Assembly (NCBI GenBank): GCA_029339505.1
Contig: JAQISU010000097.1
Coordinates: 2,052,001-2,116,000 of the forward strand
Length of the DNA: 64,000 bases
DNA from: Unio delphinus
Lineage: Eukaryota > Mollusca > Bivalvia > Unionida > Unionidae
Reading direction: 5' to 3'
Shown: positions 36,396-52,762 of the stretch, in pieces
Position numbering within the stretch: the first letter of the stretch is position 1
How the letters are laid out: each line of letters opens with the position of its first letter
Position numbers and translations under genes: made by a program
The notes under the pieces: model-generated
The model's database searches: none
What the model saw: only the letters and a program-made list of their open reading frames with translations
Told to the model about the DNA's origin: nothing

Positions 36396-37960
36396 TCAGA
36401 GAAGTTGCCACCTGGGTCTGTCTAGAGCAACTCTACCCACCCCGATGTTGACTTCGATGTCAAAGGCTTTTATGTCATGCTTTGCAGCAGACATCCTTGA
36501 AGTGGAGATGTGGCCATCCGATTGATCTTTTGCCAGAAGCAGGTTCCGAATAAAGAAGTTCTGAATAAAGAAGGTCTTTGTGGATTTCTCCATCATACAT
36601 CTGACGTACATGGCCCAGTCAGAAGAACCAGCATTGGCAGAGGAGAGTGAACATGTTGGGAATCATAGCACGTTCAAGCACCTCGTTGTTTGTTACTCGA
36701 TCACTCCAAGTGATCCCGAGTATGAGTCAGAGACAACACAAGTGTAAGGCGATCAATCTTTTCTCTTGTGAGCTGTACAGAGTCAGGTTTCATTGGCATG
36801 CAGAAGAGTGCTACAAAGGCACATTACATGGATATCCTAGTGTTCAGGGTCTGCATACTGTTGTTCCAAACTATTTGCAACAACCTGGAGAGAGTTGTTG
36901 ATGCCTTTCGTATATGCTTGTTGAGCTCAGCATCGAGCAATAAGTTGTTGGTGATGGTAGAACCAAGGTAAGTGAACTGGCTGACTAGTCCAATTTCATA
37001 GTTGTTCATGATAATGCTTGGGGAGTATGCATTCTGAGCCATCATATTTGTTTTTTTTAGGCTGATGGGCTGCCAAAAATCATTGCATGCATTAGCAAAG
37101 TGATCCGTCAGGTGCTGTAACTCAGCTTCTGTGTGTGTGGCTAGAGTGGCGTCATATGTTAATATTATGTCCCTGATGGATGCTTCATACACTGTGCTCT
37201 TTGCCTTTAGTCATGACAAGTTAAACAATTTGCCGTCTGATCGAGTATGCAGATAACTTCCTTCTGTGGACATACCAAAGGCATGCTTGAGCAGGAGAGA
37301 AAAATAGATGCCGAAGAGGGTGGTGGCTATGATGCAACTCTGTTTCACTCTGCTGAGGATGTTGAAGAAGTCAGACATTGAGTCACCATACTGCACTGTG
37401 CCTTTCAAGTAATCTTGAAAGAACTGGATCATGCTTGGCAGCATTGGATGGCATCCTATCTTTACCAGGATTGTAAAGAATCCATCTCTGCTGACAATAT
37501 CGAACACCTTGGTGAGGTCTATCAAGGCCAGGAAGAGGGGTCTGTGTTGTTCTCTGCATTTCTCCTGCAGCTGCCTGATCGAGAAGATCATGTTGATTGT
37601 GGACCTCTCATTGCTAAACTCACACTGTGACTCTGGATATATTTTGTCAGCAAGCATCTGCAGTCTGTTCAGGATGACGCATGCGAAGACTTTGCCCACG
37701 AAGCTAAGAAGGGGTATGTCCCTGTAGTTGTGCAGTCACTTCTGTCGCCTTTGTTCTTGTACAAGGTTACGATGTTGGCATCTCTTATGTCCTGATGCAC
37801 TGCACCCTCATCCCATCACTGGCAAAAGAGGTTGTGTAGGTTTGTGAGCAGCACAATGCAGCCACATTTCATGACTTCTGCTGGGATGCCACTCATCTCT
37901 GGGGCTTTACCTAAGGTGTTCTTTAGTTGGTAATAGATACATACAAATTAATTTGCTTAT
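36396..37960 (-). mobile_element. Non-LTR retrotransposon (LINE) reverse transcriptase relic
   Basis: Minus strand, in order: GKVFACVILNRLQMLADK and PESQCEFSNERSTINMIFSI (RT block 2), LALIDLTKVFDIVSRDG (catalytic motif A), VKQSCIIATTLFGIYFSLL (block 4), then a decayed YADD box (LTYDA), SLKKTNMMAQN and FTYLGSTITNNL, and a C-terminal segment to about 36400. Stops and frameshifts throughout and a mutated catalytic YADD show a dead 5'-truncated copy. Confidence 0.8.
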
Positions 37961-38819
37961 CTTCAGAAGTGATGATAATCTTCTCCACAAGGAAATGGAA
38001 GATGACATCAAACATATAAGGTATCTTAGGGGTGAGGAAGTGTTCTGGAATGATCTGTTTCATACCAATGGGAGGACAAATATAGCTTATACAGTCAGGG
38101 TATTTTCAACCTGGAAAATGCCAGCTACGTAATAGTAATAAGTATGGTACTGTTGTTATTAAATTGATGAATTGCCCTAAGAAAATGTAAGTTTCTGTAT
38201 GCATTTTTCACTTGTCTAAAAGGTGAAAGGTTTGTATATAGCATACCCATTGTTTGTCTTAGCATCAAAAAGGTATTATTAAAAGGGTATGCAGAGGACA
38301 CATTTTTACATTTTCTCAACGATATACATTATAAAGTTGAGAAACCCAATACGAAAACGGAAATTGAGGAAAATGATTTATTTCATGCTTTATCTGAAAT
38401 CTAATCAAAGCTGCGATATTATAGATCTTGATAATTCATGGATAATTTAGTAAAAAATCTAAAATAATTTATATTCATGAAATATACTTTTTTTAGCTTA
38501 ATTTTTTGGCTATTTTGAAACTAATTTTCATTAGGTCGGTTCTGGTAAACTGCATCACATTAGGATTGTGAAAAAAATGCCAATTTTGACGGACAATGTT
38601 CATAGTTTTAGTGTCCATTTCTAACCTTAAAACAATGCCCTGTGACCTTGATAATATGGCCAAGGTTACTAGATGTAATCAAGTCTTAATAAACTCCTAA
38701 GAATATAAACATTGTCACTTTGTTTTACGATAATACTGCTGTCATCTTATATGAATATTATCATGCTTTTCTGTAAGAGCCTCATTCCATCTCGTATTAA
38801 TGTTGGCTGGTTTTGCTAT
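37961..38819. other. No gene seen
   Basis: AT-rich DNA; nothing recognised. Confidence 0.5.
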
Positions 38820-39195
38820 AAGACACCATGTCATCTTATAGAAACTTTGTCAGGCATTTTTGTAAGATACTAGTGTCATATATAAACATTGTCATGCTTT
38901 GTTATAAGATACTAGTGTCATATATAAACAATGTCAGGCTTTGTTGTAAGATACTAGTGTCAGATATAAACATTGTCACATTGTCAGGCTTTGTTGTAAG
39001 ATACTAGTGTCAGATATAAACATTGTCACATTGTCAGGCTTTGTTGTAAGATACTAATTTGATTTTACATAAACTTTGTCAGGCTTGGTTGTAAATATAC
39101 TAGTGTCATATATAAACATTGTCAGGATTTGTTGTAAGATACTAGTTTAATCCTATATAAACTTTGTCAGGCTTGGTTGTAAGATACTAGTGAGA
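38820..39195. repeat. About 42-50-bp minisatellite
   Basis: Eight or so units of AAGATACTAGTGTCATATAT followed by AAACATTGTCAGGCTTTGTT; some units carry an extra CACATTGTC. Confidence 0.9.
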
Positions 39196-39814
39196 CCCGA
39201 GTTTCTCCACATCTGACTGGAGGATTTTCTTCTTCCCGCTTCAGGGTTACGTATGTTCAGTGATATTCTTATTTAAACACTAAGTCATTTTTGCACACTA
39301 TCGTTTATATCCAGATATACAAATACTAAAGTTATGTCCACCTCTACACAACAATTTAGTTATATGGTTCCCTGACATAGTTCTCTGCTCTAGTAATATA
39401 TTTCTCTCCCTTTATATACATCTATAAATATTATTTCTCAGTCCCTTTATGAAATGTCTATATTATATTCCTTTTTTATATCCCGGTTTTTGTATATTAT
39501 GTATATTATGTTATACAGGATAATGCCACATAAACCAGCAAGAGGGAGCAAAGGTCCCACGATCTGGAGATAGGATGCGCAAGAAGAAAAGGCGATGAGA
39601 CTATGAGGATATAACATATTGTATGGTAAAAGAAAAATAGCATGGCGAAGAAAAGAAAATACAAAGGAGATAAGGTACATTGAACAGTTTTTCAAGGTCA
39701 AAAGTGTTGAACACGAGGACTGAGGATATTTACACTACCTGTACAAAGAAGGAGCGCAGGTCTTAAATGCATCGAGAATACGCAGGGAAAACTTTCAAAG
39801 TTCAACAGAGATAA

Positions 39815-40387
39815 TGATAGCTATTAAAGTAACAAATCTAGGATATATCAACAAGCTTGACTCAGTAAACCCAATGGGATATGTAGGGTATATAATTATA
39901 CCGAAAGGGAAATAACCCATACTGTCATTAGGGGAATTCCGGATGAGCAAAGGCCCCATAATTGTGGAAGAACCAGTACCATTTCAAATTAAGATTTTAA
40001 AAAAAGAGAACAGGAGAACGTTCTATTTCCGATATTCATTTAGAGATAACATTAGAAGCAGTGGTCAAGCACTTTGAAGACAAGTTTGCAATCAAAGTAA
40101 TTGCATCAAGGCTGGGAACCATTGAGACAACCACAATTAAAAATGGAATGCGAATACTTGAAATAGAAAAATAACAATGAAAGATAATCAAAAGGTCCTA
40201 CTTTATGCATGGCTTTCTTGCCAAAACCTGGTACAAAGGTTGTATTTACGACAAGAAATGTAAGAGGTGCTATGATACAGGTCACACTCCCTTCAAATGT
40301 CCGCAAAACGACACTGACCCAAGAAAGAGATTACAGCAACAACAACAAAAAAAGCAAGACCAAGATAGAGAAGAGAACAGGGAAAAA

Positions 40388-40430
<43 letters not shown>

Positions 40431-40735
40431 CAATCCCTCAAAACCGGACGAGTATCACTTTAACTGATTCGACAAAGTTGACTGGAAATCAAATGCCCCA
40501 AATAATAACACAACAGGAGAAACCGGGAATAGCGAGTTTAATAGGAGCCCACATAATAAAACCTACAGAGAAAAGAACTATGGGAAATACAAATCAAGCT
40601 CCAGTGGAAACGTTGATATCAGCAGTGAAAGAAAACACAGAGGTCAAAACAAATAACATCTGCAAAAGAAATGATCACATCAGTCTCGAAAAAAAGACTA
40701 ATAGAGAAAAGAACAGAAGCAATCATGAGTAAACT
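39815..40735 (+). pseudogene. Retroelement ORF1/gag-like protein with zinc knuckle
   Basis: Reading from ATMIAIKVTNLGYINK-like sequence near 39815, with in-frame stops, through ISDIHLEITLEAVVKHFEDK (about 40031-40090) to KKCKRCYDTGHTPFKCP (about 40252-40302). CRRC-like C-x2-C-x4-H-x4-C is a classic CCHC zinc knuckle as in LINE ORF1 or gag nucleocapsid. A Gln/Lys-rich tail follows, into which a (CA)n run (40387-40427) has expanded in frame as Thr-His. Downstream A-rich DNA shows no reverse transcriptase. Confidence 0.55.
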
Positions 40736-41308
40736 TCCATTCAAAAAGCAGTTAACAACAGAAAACAAGAGAAATTATCTAAACCAACGAAGCATCAACA
40801 GCAAAGGAAAAAGAACAAGATTATAACATGAGACAGGTTTTTTTTTAAATAACGATGAATGCATGTAATTTAAAATGCTTTTAAAAAAGTTTAAAATACA
40901 ACTTTAAAACAGAAAGAACAATTTTATGTATAAAACGGTATTGTTTAAAAAAATCTAAAAAAAAAACATTAAAATAATGTCAAAAAACAAAATATGCTCA
41001 TAAAGCAAACAACAAATAACAGGCGGGCCTCCACAACTGGTCGGAGAAGATAAAAATGGGAGAGAGCGACCCCTTCCAAAAAAAATTATTTAAATTGGGT
41101 ATATGATCTGGGATATATATTCGGTATATGTGCTCTAGCATATATATATTGGGTCTTTCCCGATTTAGAGGGAAAGCGGCAGTTCTGCTTTTGTTTCTGT
41201 TAGCAACGCAAATCCATTGGACAATGAGTCATAAGGAATTCACACAACTGCACGTTGAAGATGTTTAATTGCTTATAGTGTTCACATTACCCCGTTTTTG
41301 TTTTGCAT
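40736..41308. other. No gene seen
   Basis: A-rich DNA following the ORF1-like relic. Confidence 0.5.
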
Positions 41309-41453
41309 GTAGAGGTGTAGCTGGGAAGGGGGGGGGAGGTCAGAGGGTCCAGATTAGTGGGTCGCCAAAATGGGCTATGAATTTTTGGGGGGGATAGGGG
41401 CGTAAAAATAAATCTTGTTACTGGACTCCAAATACCCTTGCTACGCCTCTGCC
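41309..41453. mobile_element. hAT-like MITE
   Basis: About 145 bp with ends AGAGGTGTAGC and, inverted, AGAGGCGTAGC, G-rich interior, and TGCATG close to both ends as a possible target duplication. AGAGGCGTAGC-type ends are usual for hAT-derived MITEs. Confidence 0.6.
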
Positions 41454-41577
41454 TGCATGCAAATTTCAGATTAAGAAAATGGTTGGCTAATACCTATTTT
41501 CTACATTTTTGAACTACTATCCTGTGTTCTTACTGAAAAAGTTACTTTGTTATTAATATTCTCAATCGATATGGTGA

Positions 41578-41579
41578 TG

Positions 41580-41626
<47 letters not shown>
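41578..41626. repeat. (AAT)n microsatellite
   Basis: About 16 AAT units; probably the 3' tail of the minus-strand LINE fragment beside it. Confidence 0.95.
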
Positions 41627-41627
41627 G

Positions 41628-42240
41628 ACTTTATTTAGAGAAGGTAACCGGTTTTAACATACACAAGGAGCCTGCCACCGCCTGCTCTTCTATCCTTACG
41701 ATAAGGTTGTTCATAGCCATTAATATATAAGAAATTTTCACCCTGATGTTTTGTTAACATTGTTTCCGAGAGTCCAAATAAATGGATATTTTTATTTGGA
41801 GAGGTTAACAGTAATTTTACTTGATCAATCTTTCATCGAAAACCCTGAATATTTAAATGACCTATGCGTTTACCTTTGCTAGAAACTCCTAAATTCAAGA
41901 GACTAATATCAATGCTATTAGAAGCACTCAAGGAGACATTGAAAGTATTAAAACTATGATCACAGTGATCATCATTACAATTATCATTACTGTATACTGT
42001 ATATTTCTACTTTTATAATCATTGTATAAATCTGAACTATCATTCCTGTTGGAATATGTACAAGTAGCTTGTAAGGTTCCACATTCAGAACATGCATCAG
42101 CAAGGGGTTCAAATCTGTTGTGACAAGGGATGCCCAGTGTATATAACAGTCCTTGATAGATTAATTGGTCCTCCTGCTGAATAGTCTTCCTGTGGAATTG
42201 AGATGGCCTCATTGCCCTTTTCCTGTTCCATAAATCTAGT
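41628..42240 (-). mobile_element. CR1-like LINE endonuclease fragment
   Basis: Minus strand contains GHLNIQGF and HLFGLSETMLTKHQGENF, the start of an AP-endonuclease domain of CR1-type LINEs, followed by RRAGGGRLLVYVK, then directly AATAAAGTC and (TTA)n. Upstream lies a Cys-containing segment (PCHNRFEPLADACSECGT). The reverse transcriptase is missing, so an internal deletion joins the endonuclease start to the 3' end. Confidence 0.65.
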
Positions 42241-42849
42241 ATGAGTTTTCTTTAAAGATTCTGAAAACGATGCAGTATCATTTGCAAATATAATAATGAG
42301 TCATAAATTTAAATAGTATCATATTCATTTTGAAAAATGTTTTCCTTGCATAAAACACAATTCTAAGAAAAACACAATAGTTAATATCCTTCATTATAGT
42401 CAAATGCAACATGACCCCGGATGAGTTAGCAACAAAAGTCGCCTCTGTCATTGTGTGTTCTTGATATAGTAACAGGATGTAGCCTTGGAAAGGTTACCTA
42501 TAGGTCAAGCCAGACGTGTAAGTCCTTTGTTCATTGGACATGATAACGTATGCTTCAATGATGTCACCTGTTCACATGCCTGTGATTTGACACGACATCA
42601 ATTTTTTGTTAGCAGTATTGTGGTTTTCCTCCATTCCTAAGGTAATAATCTTGTTGAAGTATCTATACCGTCTGTTAAAACTTCTTTTGCCAATATACAC
42701 TTGCGACACAAAGTGTTTATAGTTCAAAAACGAATATTGCATGATTCAGTTGAAACAGATTCAATACGACCAGTAAGACCTACAAATATGATCTCTGCAT
42801 TTATGTTTACTATAACCCTCATAAACATCGACATCCCCACCACCCAAGG
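42241..42849. other. No gene seen
   Basis: AT-rich spacer before the complex satellite. Confidence 0.5.
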
Positions 42850-47015
<4,166 letters not shown>

Positions 47016-47033
47016 ATATTATAGTTTTCTTCG

Positions 47034-48043
47034 CATCCATGGTACGTTATATCCTGAAAACTTAAACGTGGGAATATCTTCAACGCGAATAGTATGCTTT
47101 GCTGCAAATTCTGTTTTTGTTGCAGGATGATCATCAGCGAGTATAAGTTGAATAAATCTCAAACTAAATTCATCCATGTCGGCGATAATTTTATTACACA
47201 CCTCCTTGTACTTGATGACGCAATCTCGGTTTGGTGGAATTGTACTGATTGACTTTACTATATAGCCGTTAAATGTTTCGAAATCGTTATTCATTTTTGG
47301 AAACTCTCCAGTAATAAATTTTGCATGAAATATATAAGATTCAGTATTGGCTTCCATCCGCGCTCTTAAATCATTAAAAACCTCGTGTAATGGTAGCCCA
47401 TACGTTACTTTAGAAGTACCACCAGAAACATCACTATCAAAACCATGATAATCCTCCTCGTATAAACATAGTCGGATTTTAGTGGCTCACGTTGTAGATC
47501 GTTTATGTCAGTGGTGCCAGGGATATACTCAGGCCAACCCAACAAAGTTCTAATCGAGCTATTACATATATCTACGGCGTAGTCAGGTGAATTTATCTCG
47601 ATGGTCGTCGAAAGTAGAGGTTCGTGCCCTTTTATTTCAATGGGAGATTTATCCGGCTCATCCTCGACTGCTATTATATTTTTTCCTGTGATTGCTTCAA
47701 TACCATTTATGATCTCCGCGTTGATATCTTCGATGTTATATGCGCCAGCAGGTAAATATAATGTGTGCCATTCCGGTTCACCTGCAGTTCCATCTGCGTT
47801 GACTGAATTATTATACGAGAACGTAAAACTGTTATTAAGTGCTTTACCATTAAACGGTTCCGATCTGGCATTAGGCCGGCTGTAATAACATCTTAATTGC
47901 GTTAGTGCTATCTCGAATGCTTGTAACGGAGGTGTAAATTCAATGCTGAAATCTGGTGTTTTCGTTATCAGCGATATCAATTTTGTCTTCCCCGGAGTGG
48001 TATTTTCCACTCTTCGTTGAAGTAGTTCCTGCGGTGTTGTCAT
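47034..48043 (-). pseudogene. E2 penton-like minor capsid protein, 3'-truncated
   Basis: ATG at 48043 (MTTPQELLQ). The frame holds LYLPAGAYNIEDINAEI, TIEINSPDYAVDICNSSIR and LLGWPEYIPGT, then shifts near 47405-47450 and continues to about 47034, where the satellite begins after KFSGYN. Homologous to the E1 gene at 4743-6144 but in inverted orientation and lacking the C-terminal domain. Its 5' end overlaps the membrane-protein gene by about 104 nt. Confidence 0.6.
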
Positions 48044-48520
48044 TGTTATTATCATTATCCTGCTGTAATTTTGATATCGTTGACTCGTACAACTGGACCA
48101 TTCTCGAAAACTCATCCTCAGTTATTGTCGTGTCATCGAGTGACGAAGAAATCGTCGAGGATAATTGCGAGTATGCGGTTGATACAACATAACATTTGAT
48201 TACGTAGTCGTGCAGTTTGCGCTGGCTGCACGATGATGATTTTTTTGTTATCACGGATGATATACCTGCGATTGTAGCCACCGTAGAAATGCAAATTGGA
48301 ACTACGACTTGACCAATCATTGTAACCGATGCGAGTATTATTCCGGCGCCAGCGAGAACGCCTGACACTGAGTACACGGTAACATCAACAGCGGTGATTC
48401 TTCGTCGGTATTTCTTTGTTTTTGTTTGATACTCCTCAGTGAGAGTTTTGAGTCTAGTTTGAAATTCTTTGACTTGATCATAGCGTATTGAGATACCGAA
48501 GGTATCGTCGGCGTTGTCAT
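47940..48520 (-). pseudogene. E2 small two-helix membrane protein
   Basis: Start at 48520 (MTTPTIPSVSQY), one frameshift near 48380-48420, then VYSVSGVLAGAGIILAS, a second hydrophobic helix (VVVPICISTVATIAGISSV), SSCSQRK and a helical acidic tail. Same layout as E1 4261-4834. Confidence 0.5.
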
Positions 48521-48529
48521 TTTATTTTC

Positions 48530-48545
48530 AAATCGTTTACGATTT
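48530..48545. terminator. Hairpin between fibre-like and membrane-protein genes (E2)
   Basis: AAATCGT-TT-ACGATTT, perfect 7-bp stem. It lies 9 bp upstream of the membrane-protein ATG and just after the stop of the fibre-like gene, as in E1. Confidence 0.55.
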
Positions 48546-48547
48546 CA

Positions 48548-48790
48548 ATTAAGTTGTTTGCTCAAATACACTACGAATTTCACATACCATGATACTGAAA
48601 CCCTAACTAAATTTTTATAGATGGATTCTATCGTGAACTGTTCGGTTGTATCCTTTTTCTCATGAGGAAGTTTTGTTTCTTCAACGATTGCTATCATCCT
48701 TATTGCATCATCATTGATTACCTCGATGGTGTTTTTCATCTCATTGATTAATTTTTTAATATCAGGGAGTTTTAAGCCATTTTGTTGCAT
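48548..48790 (-). pseudogene. E2 fibre-like protein, C-terminal remnant
   Basis: Reads LPDIKKLINEMKNTIEVIN then TKLPHEK joined to KDTTEQFTIESIYKNL and SVSWYVKFV. Compared with E1, about 65 residues of the beta-rich part are missing between PHEK and DTTE, and everything 5' of 48790 is gone. It ends at the short duplicated sequence that marks the inversion junction with gene A. Confidence 0.5.
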
Positions 48791-48797
48791 TTTTCAA

Positions 48798-48863
48798 TGC
48801 ATTTAACAAGACAATCTGTCGTTCTATCGTACATTTAACAAGACAATTTGTCGTTCTATTATA
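48798..48863. repeat. 31-bp direct duplication at the E2 inversion junction
   Basis: CATTTAACAAGACAATCTGT CGTTCTAT occurs twice in a row, exactly between the minus-strand fibre remnant and the plus-strand gene A. Confidence 0.75.
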
Positions 48864-49962
48864 ATGGTAAACACTAACGACTAGATTAGCACGTGAAATA
48901 TTAGCTGCATTTAAGAAGTTCATCCCAATCCGTGATTTTGTTCGAGAAAACTACAAGCTTGACAGAGTCTTCAGACTGATTTATAACAGGGACTGAAGAA
49001 TTGTTTAAACCAATAGCCAAGGCAACCAAAGGGGTAATATCAGCCACTGAGCGAGCAATATACAGAGACATCCCCGAGGAAGAAAAAATGAAAAAAAAGA
49101 CCTCTTCTTCCTGTACTTGAAAAAATAGCAAAAAGATTCAAACAAACAAAAAAATCTTTAAAAACACTTCCTGGTGATATAATAGCTGCTACAAAACAAC
49201 AAGAACAACTTGAACGACAACTTCAAGAAGAAGTTGAAGAAAAAGAAGAGGGCGCTATTGCAAGAAAAGAAGACGAAGAAGAACAACGAGAACAACTTGA
49301 AGAAAAAAGGGAAAGAGAGAATACATCCACCTGGAGAGATATTTACGGAAGAAGCGATAAATAAATTAAAACATTTCACGGATGATGAATTAGCTGATTT
49401 TGCTGTTAAAAATTTTGAAAAGGAAAAAAGGGAGATATATTCAAATGATGGATATGAAGAAACCATAAAAACCACTGACACCTGGTAAAGAAAAATATAT
49501 TTGGCAAAACACGGTGGATTTAGAACCTCAAAAGATAATAATAATTTTATTTCGTATTTGGATAAAGTAAAAAATAAGAAGTGGTCAATCAATATATGAT
49601 CGAGACGAAGAGTTAATGATGCACAAGTCGCAACTGGTTATAGTGAGAAGGGATTTTCTAAAAATCAAAGATTTTCCCAGAAATTGCCGGCAATTTCTAG
49701 TGGAATTTCAGATAGTGGTCTTGTTCGTTGCCCTGGTAATATTCTTAGTGATATAGCACGATTAGAAGTTCTCATAGGAGGGAGAAGAGCTGGAAATAAC
49801 TCACCGGAAATAATTAATGAATCAGCTGATATCTGTATGCGGTTATTTCAAGGCGGCATTATGGATATCAAAACATATCGAAAGTTTATTGATGAGTTAG
49901 TAAAAAAATCCTACGGAATTTTACCAAAATTGGTTATTACAGTGATTAAATCACTGCATTAG
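48864..49962 (+). pseudogene. E2 gene A, copy 1
   Basis: ATG at 48864 after TATTATA. The frame shifts within the first codons, then TTRLAREILAAFKKFIPIRD aligns to the E3 N-terminus, EELFKPIAKATKGVISATER follows, then a Glu/Lys/Gln-rich coiled coil (49210-49320), GEIFTEEAINKL, and the conserved C-terminal CPGNILSDIARLEV, AGNNSPEIINESADIC and LFQGGIMDIKTYRKFIDEL to 49962. Several frameshifts and stops (about 48990, 49100, 49330 and 49490-49690). The first 76 bp lie outside the tandem unit. Confidence 0.55.
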
Positions 49963-50003
49963 ATAAATATTCATTTAGAAAACACTAGTGTTTCTGTTAT
50001 AAG

Positions 50004-50552
50004 ATGATCATACACTACAACCACAATAAACCAAACAGCGTCTATGTAGTAAATTCACGATTGCCTGTTTACCAAGCGTGTTATGGTGATGGTCTCGGCA
50101 ATACCATTGCAGGGTTATTTGCAAGAATGGCTCCAAAAGTGGTACCAACCTCAAAACAATTATCAATGAAAGCTATTGATGTTATTCGTGATAAGGGTGT
50201 TAGCGCTGTTGGAGATCTTGCCGGCAAGGCGTTTTCTGCTGCTAAGGATAAACTAATGTCACTAGTTCGACGAAGAAAGAAACCGATGACTTCGTCATTG
50301 GCGTTACCATCTACACAGGTGATGCCTACAAATGTTAGCATAATAATAAATAACGCAGTAGATCAAAAATCAGCATCGTTAACGACTCCGTCGCTTGCGG
50401 CCAGCAACCAAGATAATATTACCGCAAATATGATAGCGGGAAGTGGCTTAAAACGACGACATGTAATCACCATGGACGTTAGGTTATGCAGCAACAATAC
50501 ACTCATCACAGGGATTAACTATCACAGATACAATTATTTGGATAATAGATAA
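50004..50552 (+). pseudogene. E2 pX/VI-like minor capsid protein, copy 1, fused to helicase DNA
   Basis: MIIHYNHNK start, GLFARMAPKVVPTSKQLSM, a VRRRKK basic patch and NMIAGSGLKRR align to the E1 and E3 proteins up to about 50458. Beyond that the ORF reads the helicase fragment in the wrong frame (HVITMDVRLCSN and onward), so the last ~30 residues are not native. Upstream, TGTTATAAG immediately precedes the ATG. Confidence 0.6.
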
Positions 50553-50829
50553 TCACATCGAGTGGTCAAATTTAGTTTATCTTGCAGTGTCCAGAGTGAG
50601 GAGAATACATCAACTTCGAAGAGTTATCCTGAATGATAATGACAATGCAATAAGTAATATACGCGATGATATAATTAGAAAAAACTCTCTGGTTATAAAC
50701 AACAGGATACAAACAATAAACGAGAATTTGATATTGATGCTGAATTAATAATGAGATTGAAACAACAATAGAAAAATCACTGTGCGAGTTGCAATTGTAT
50801 AATGAGTTGGAGTTGGTCGGATAAAGACT
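50461..50829 (+). pseudogene. E2 helicase motif V/VI and HNH-like fragment, copy 1
   Basis: Reads SPWTLGYAATIHSSQGLTIT, WSNLVYLAVSRVRRIHQLRR, then after stops HCASCNCIMSWSWSDKDF. It aligns with the 3' end of the E1 Pol-helicase region but lies on the same strand as the capsid genes, opposite to E1. Bounded at the left by the pX-like gene and at the right by polymerase DNA of opposite orientation. Confidence 0.65.
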
Positions 50830-51149
50830 TCGTGTTGGACGCCATGAGTTTTTCTCTCTTGCGAAGTGAGCTACCACTGATGGAATTTTGAAGCTATTCG
50901 TTAATAATTTTTCATGGAAACTCTCCAATAAAAAATCCTTTGAATTTTCCGGTGAAAATTCATTAGCGATTTTTCTCATTCGCAAGTGTAACTCTTCAAC
51001 GCGATATAATTCACCATTTGGTCTTACAAATTGATCAATCCTAATTCATCAGCACTACTAAGTAGCCACACTGACACAGGATCAGCTTTACACAACGTGT
51101 GAATAGCATCAAATAATTTCCCTTCATAGGAAACAACCCTACAGAACTC
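50830..51149 (-). pseudogene. E2 DNA polymerase fragment, copy 1
   Basis: Minus strand reads KADPVSVWLLSSADELGLIN, FVRPNGELYRVEEL, RKIANEFSPENSKDFLLESF and REKNSWRPTR, matching E1 14240-14520. It ends where it meets the helicase fragment tail-to-tail. Confidence 0.6.
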
Positions 51150-52172
51150 GTTCGAGAAAACTACAAGCTTGACAGAGTCTTCAGACTGATTTATAACAGG
51201 GACTGAAGAATTGTTTAAACCAATAGCCAAGGCAACCAAAGGGGTAATATCAGCCACTGAGCGAGCAATATACAGAGACATCCCCGAGGAAGAAAAAATG
51301 AAAAAAAAGACCTCTTCTTCCTGTACTTGAAAAAATAGCAGAAAGATTCAAACAAACAAAAAAATCTTTAAAAACACTTCCTGGTGATATAATAGCTGCT
51401 ACAAAACAACAAGAACAACTTGAACGACAACTTCAAGAAGAAGTTGAAGAAAAAGAAGAGGGCGCTATTGCAAGAAAAGAAGACGAAGAAGAACAACGAG
51501 AACAACTTGAAGAAAAAAGGGAAAGAGAGAATACATCCACCTGGAGAGATATTTACGGAAGAAGCGATAAATAAATTAAAACATTTCACGGATGATGAAT
51601 TAGCTGATTTTGCTGTTAAAAATTTTGAAAAGGAAAAAAGGGAGATATATTCAAATGATGGATATGAAGAAACCATAAAAACCACTGACACCTGGTAAAG
51701 AAAAATATATTTGGCAAAACACGGTGGATTTAGAACCTCAAAAGATAATAATAATTTTATTTCGTATTTGGATAAAGTAAAAAATAAGAAGTGGTCAATC
51801 AATATATGATCGAGACGAAGAGTTAATGATGCACAAGTTGCAACTGGTTATAGTGAGAAGGGATTTTCTAAAAATCAAAGATTTTCCCAGAAATTGCCGG
51901 CAATTTCTAGTGGAATTTCAGATAGTGGTCTTGTTCGTTGCCCTGGTAATATTCTTAGTGATATAGCACGATTAGAAGTTCTCATAGGAGGGAGAAGAGC
52001 TGGAAATAACTCGCCGGAAATAATTAATGAATCAGCTGATATCTGTATGCGGTTATTTCAAGGCGGCATTATGGATATCAAAACATATCGAAAGTTTATT
52101 GATGAGTTAGTAAAAAAATCCTACGGAATTTTACCAAAATTGGTTATTACAGTGATTAAATCACTGCATTAG
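51150..52172 (+). pseudogene. E2 gene A, copy 2 (5'-truncated)
   Basis: Starts at VRENYK inside the gene at the unit junction; otherwise equal to copy 1 including all frameshifts. Confidence 0.55.
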
Positions 52173-52213
52173 ATAAATATTCATTTAGAAAACACTAGTG
52201 TTTCTATTATAAG

Positions 52214-52762
52214 ATGATCATACACTACAACCACAATAAACCAAACAGCGTCTATGTAGTAAATTCACGATTGCCTGTTTACCAAGCGTGTTATGGTGAT
52301 GGTCTCGGCAATACCATTGCAGGGTTATTTGCAAGAATGGCTCCAAAAGTGGTACCAACCTCAAAACAATTATCAATGAAAGCTATTGATGTTATTCGTG
52401 ATAAGGGTGTTAGCGCTGTTGGAGATCTTGCCGGCAAGGCGTTTTCTGCTGCTAAGGATAAACTAATGTCACTAGTTCGACGAAGAAAGAAACCGATGAC
52501 TTCGTCATTGGCGTTACCATCTACACAGGTGATGCCTACAAATGTTAGCATAATAATAAATAACGCAGTAGATCAAAAATCAGCATCGTTAACGACTCCG
52601 TCGCTTGCGGCCAGCAACCAAGATAATATTACCGCAAATATGATAGCGGGAAGTGGCTTAAAACGACGACATGTAATCACCATGGACGTTAGGTTATGCA
52701 GCAACAATACACTCATCACAGGGATTAACTATCACAGATACAATTATTTGGATAATAGATAA
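52214..52762 (+). pseudogene. E2 pX/VI-like protein, copy 2
   Basis: Identical product to copy 1, with the same non-native helicase-derived tail; one base differs just upstream (TTCTATTATAAG). Confidence 0.6.

Noticed and set aside
49158..49592. Phe/Ser-rich minus-strand ORF of 144 codons, repeated at 51368 and 53578
   Set aside because: Antisense of the Lys/Glu coiled-coil part of gene A; present three times only because of the tandem array.
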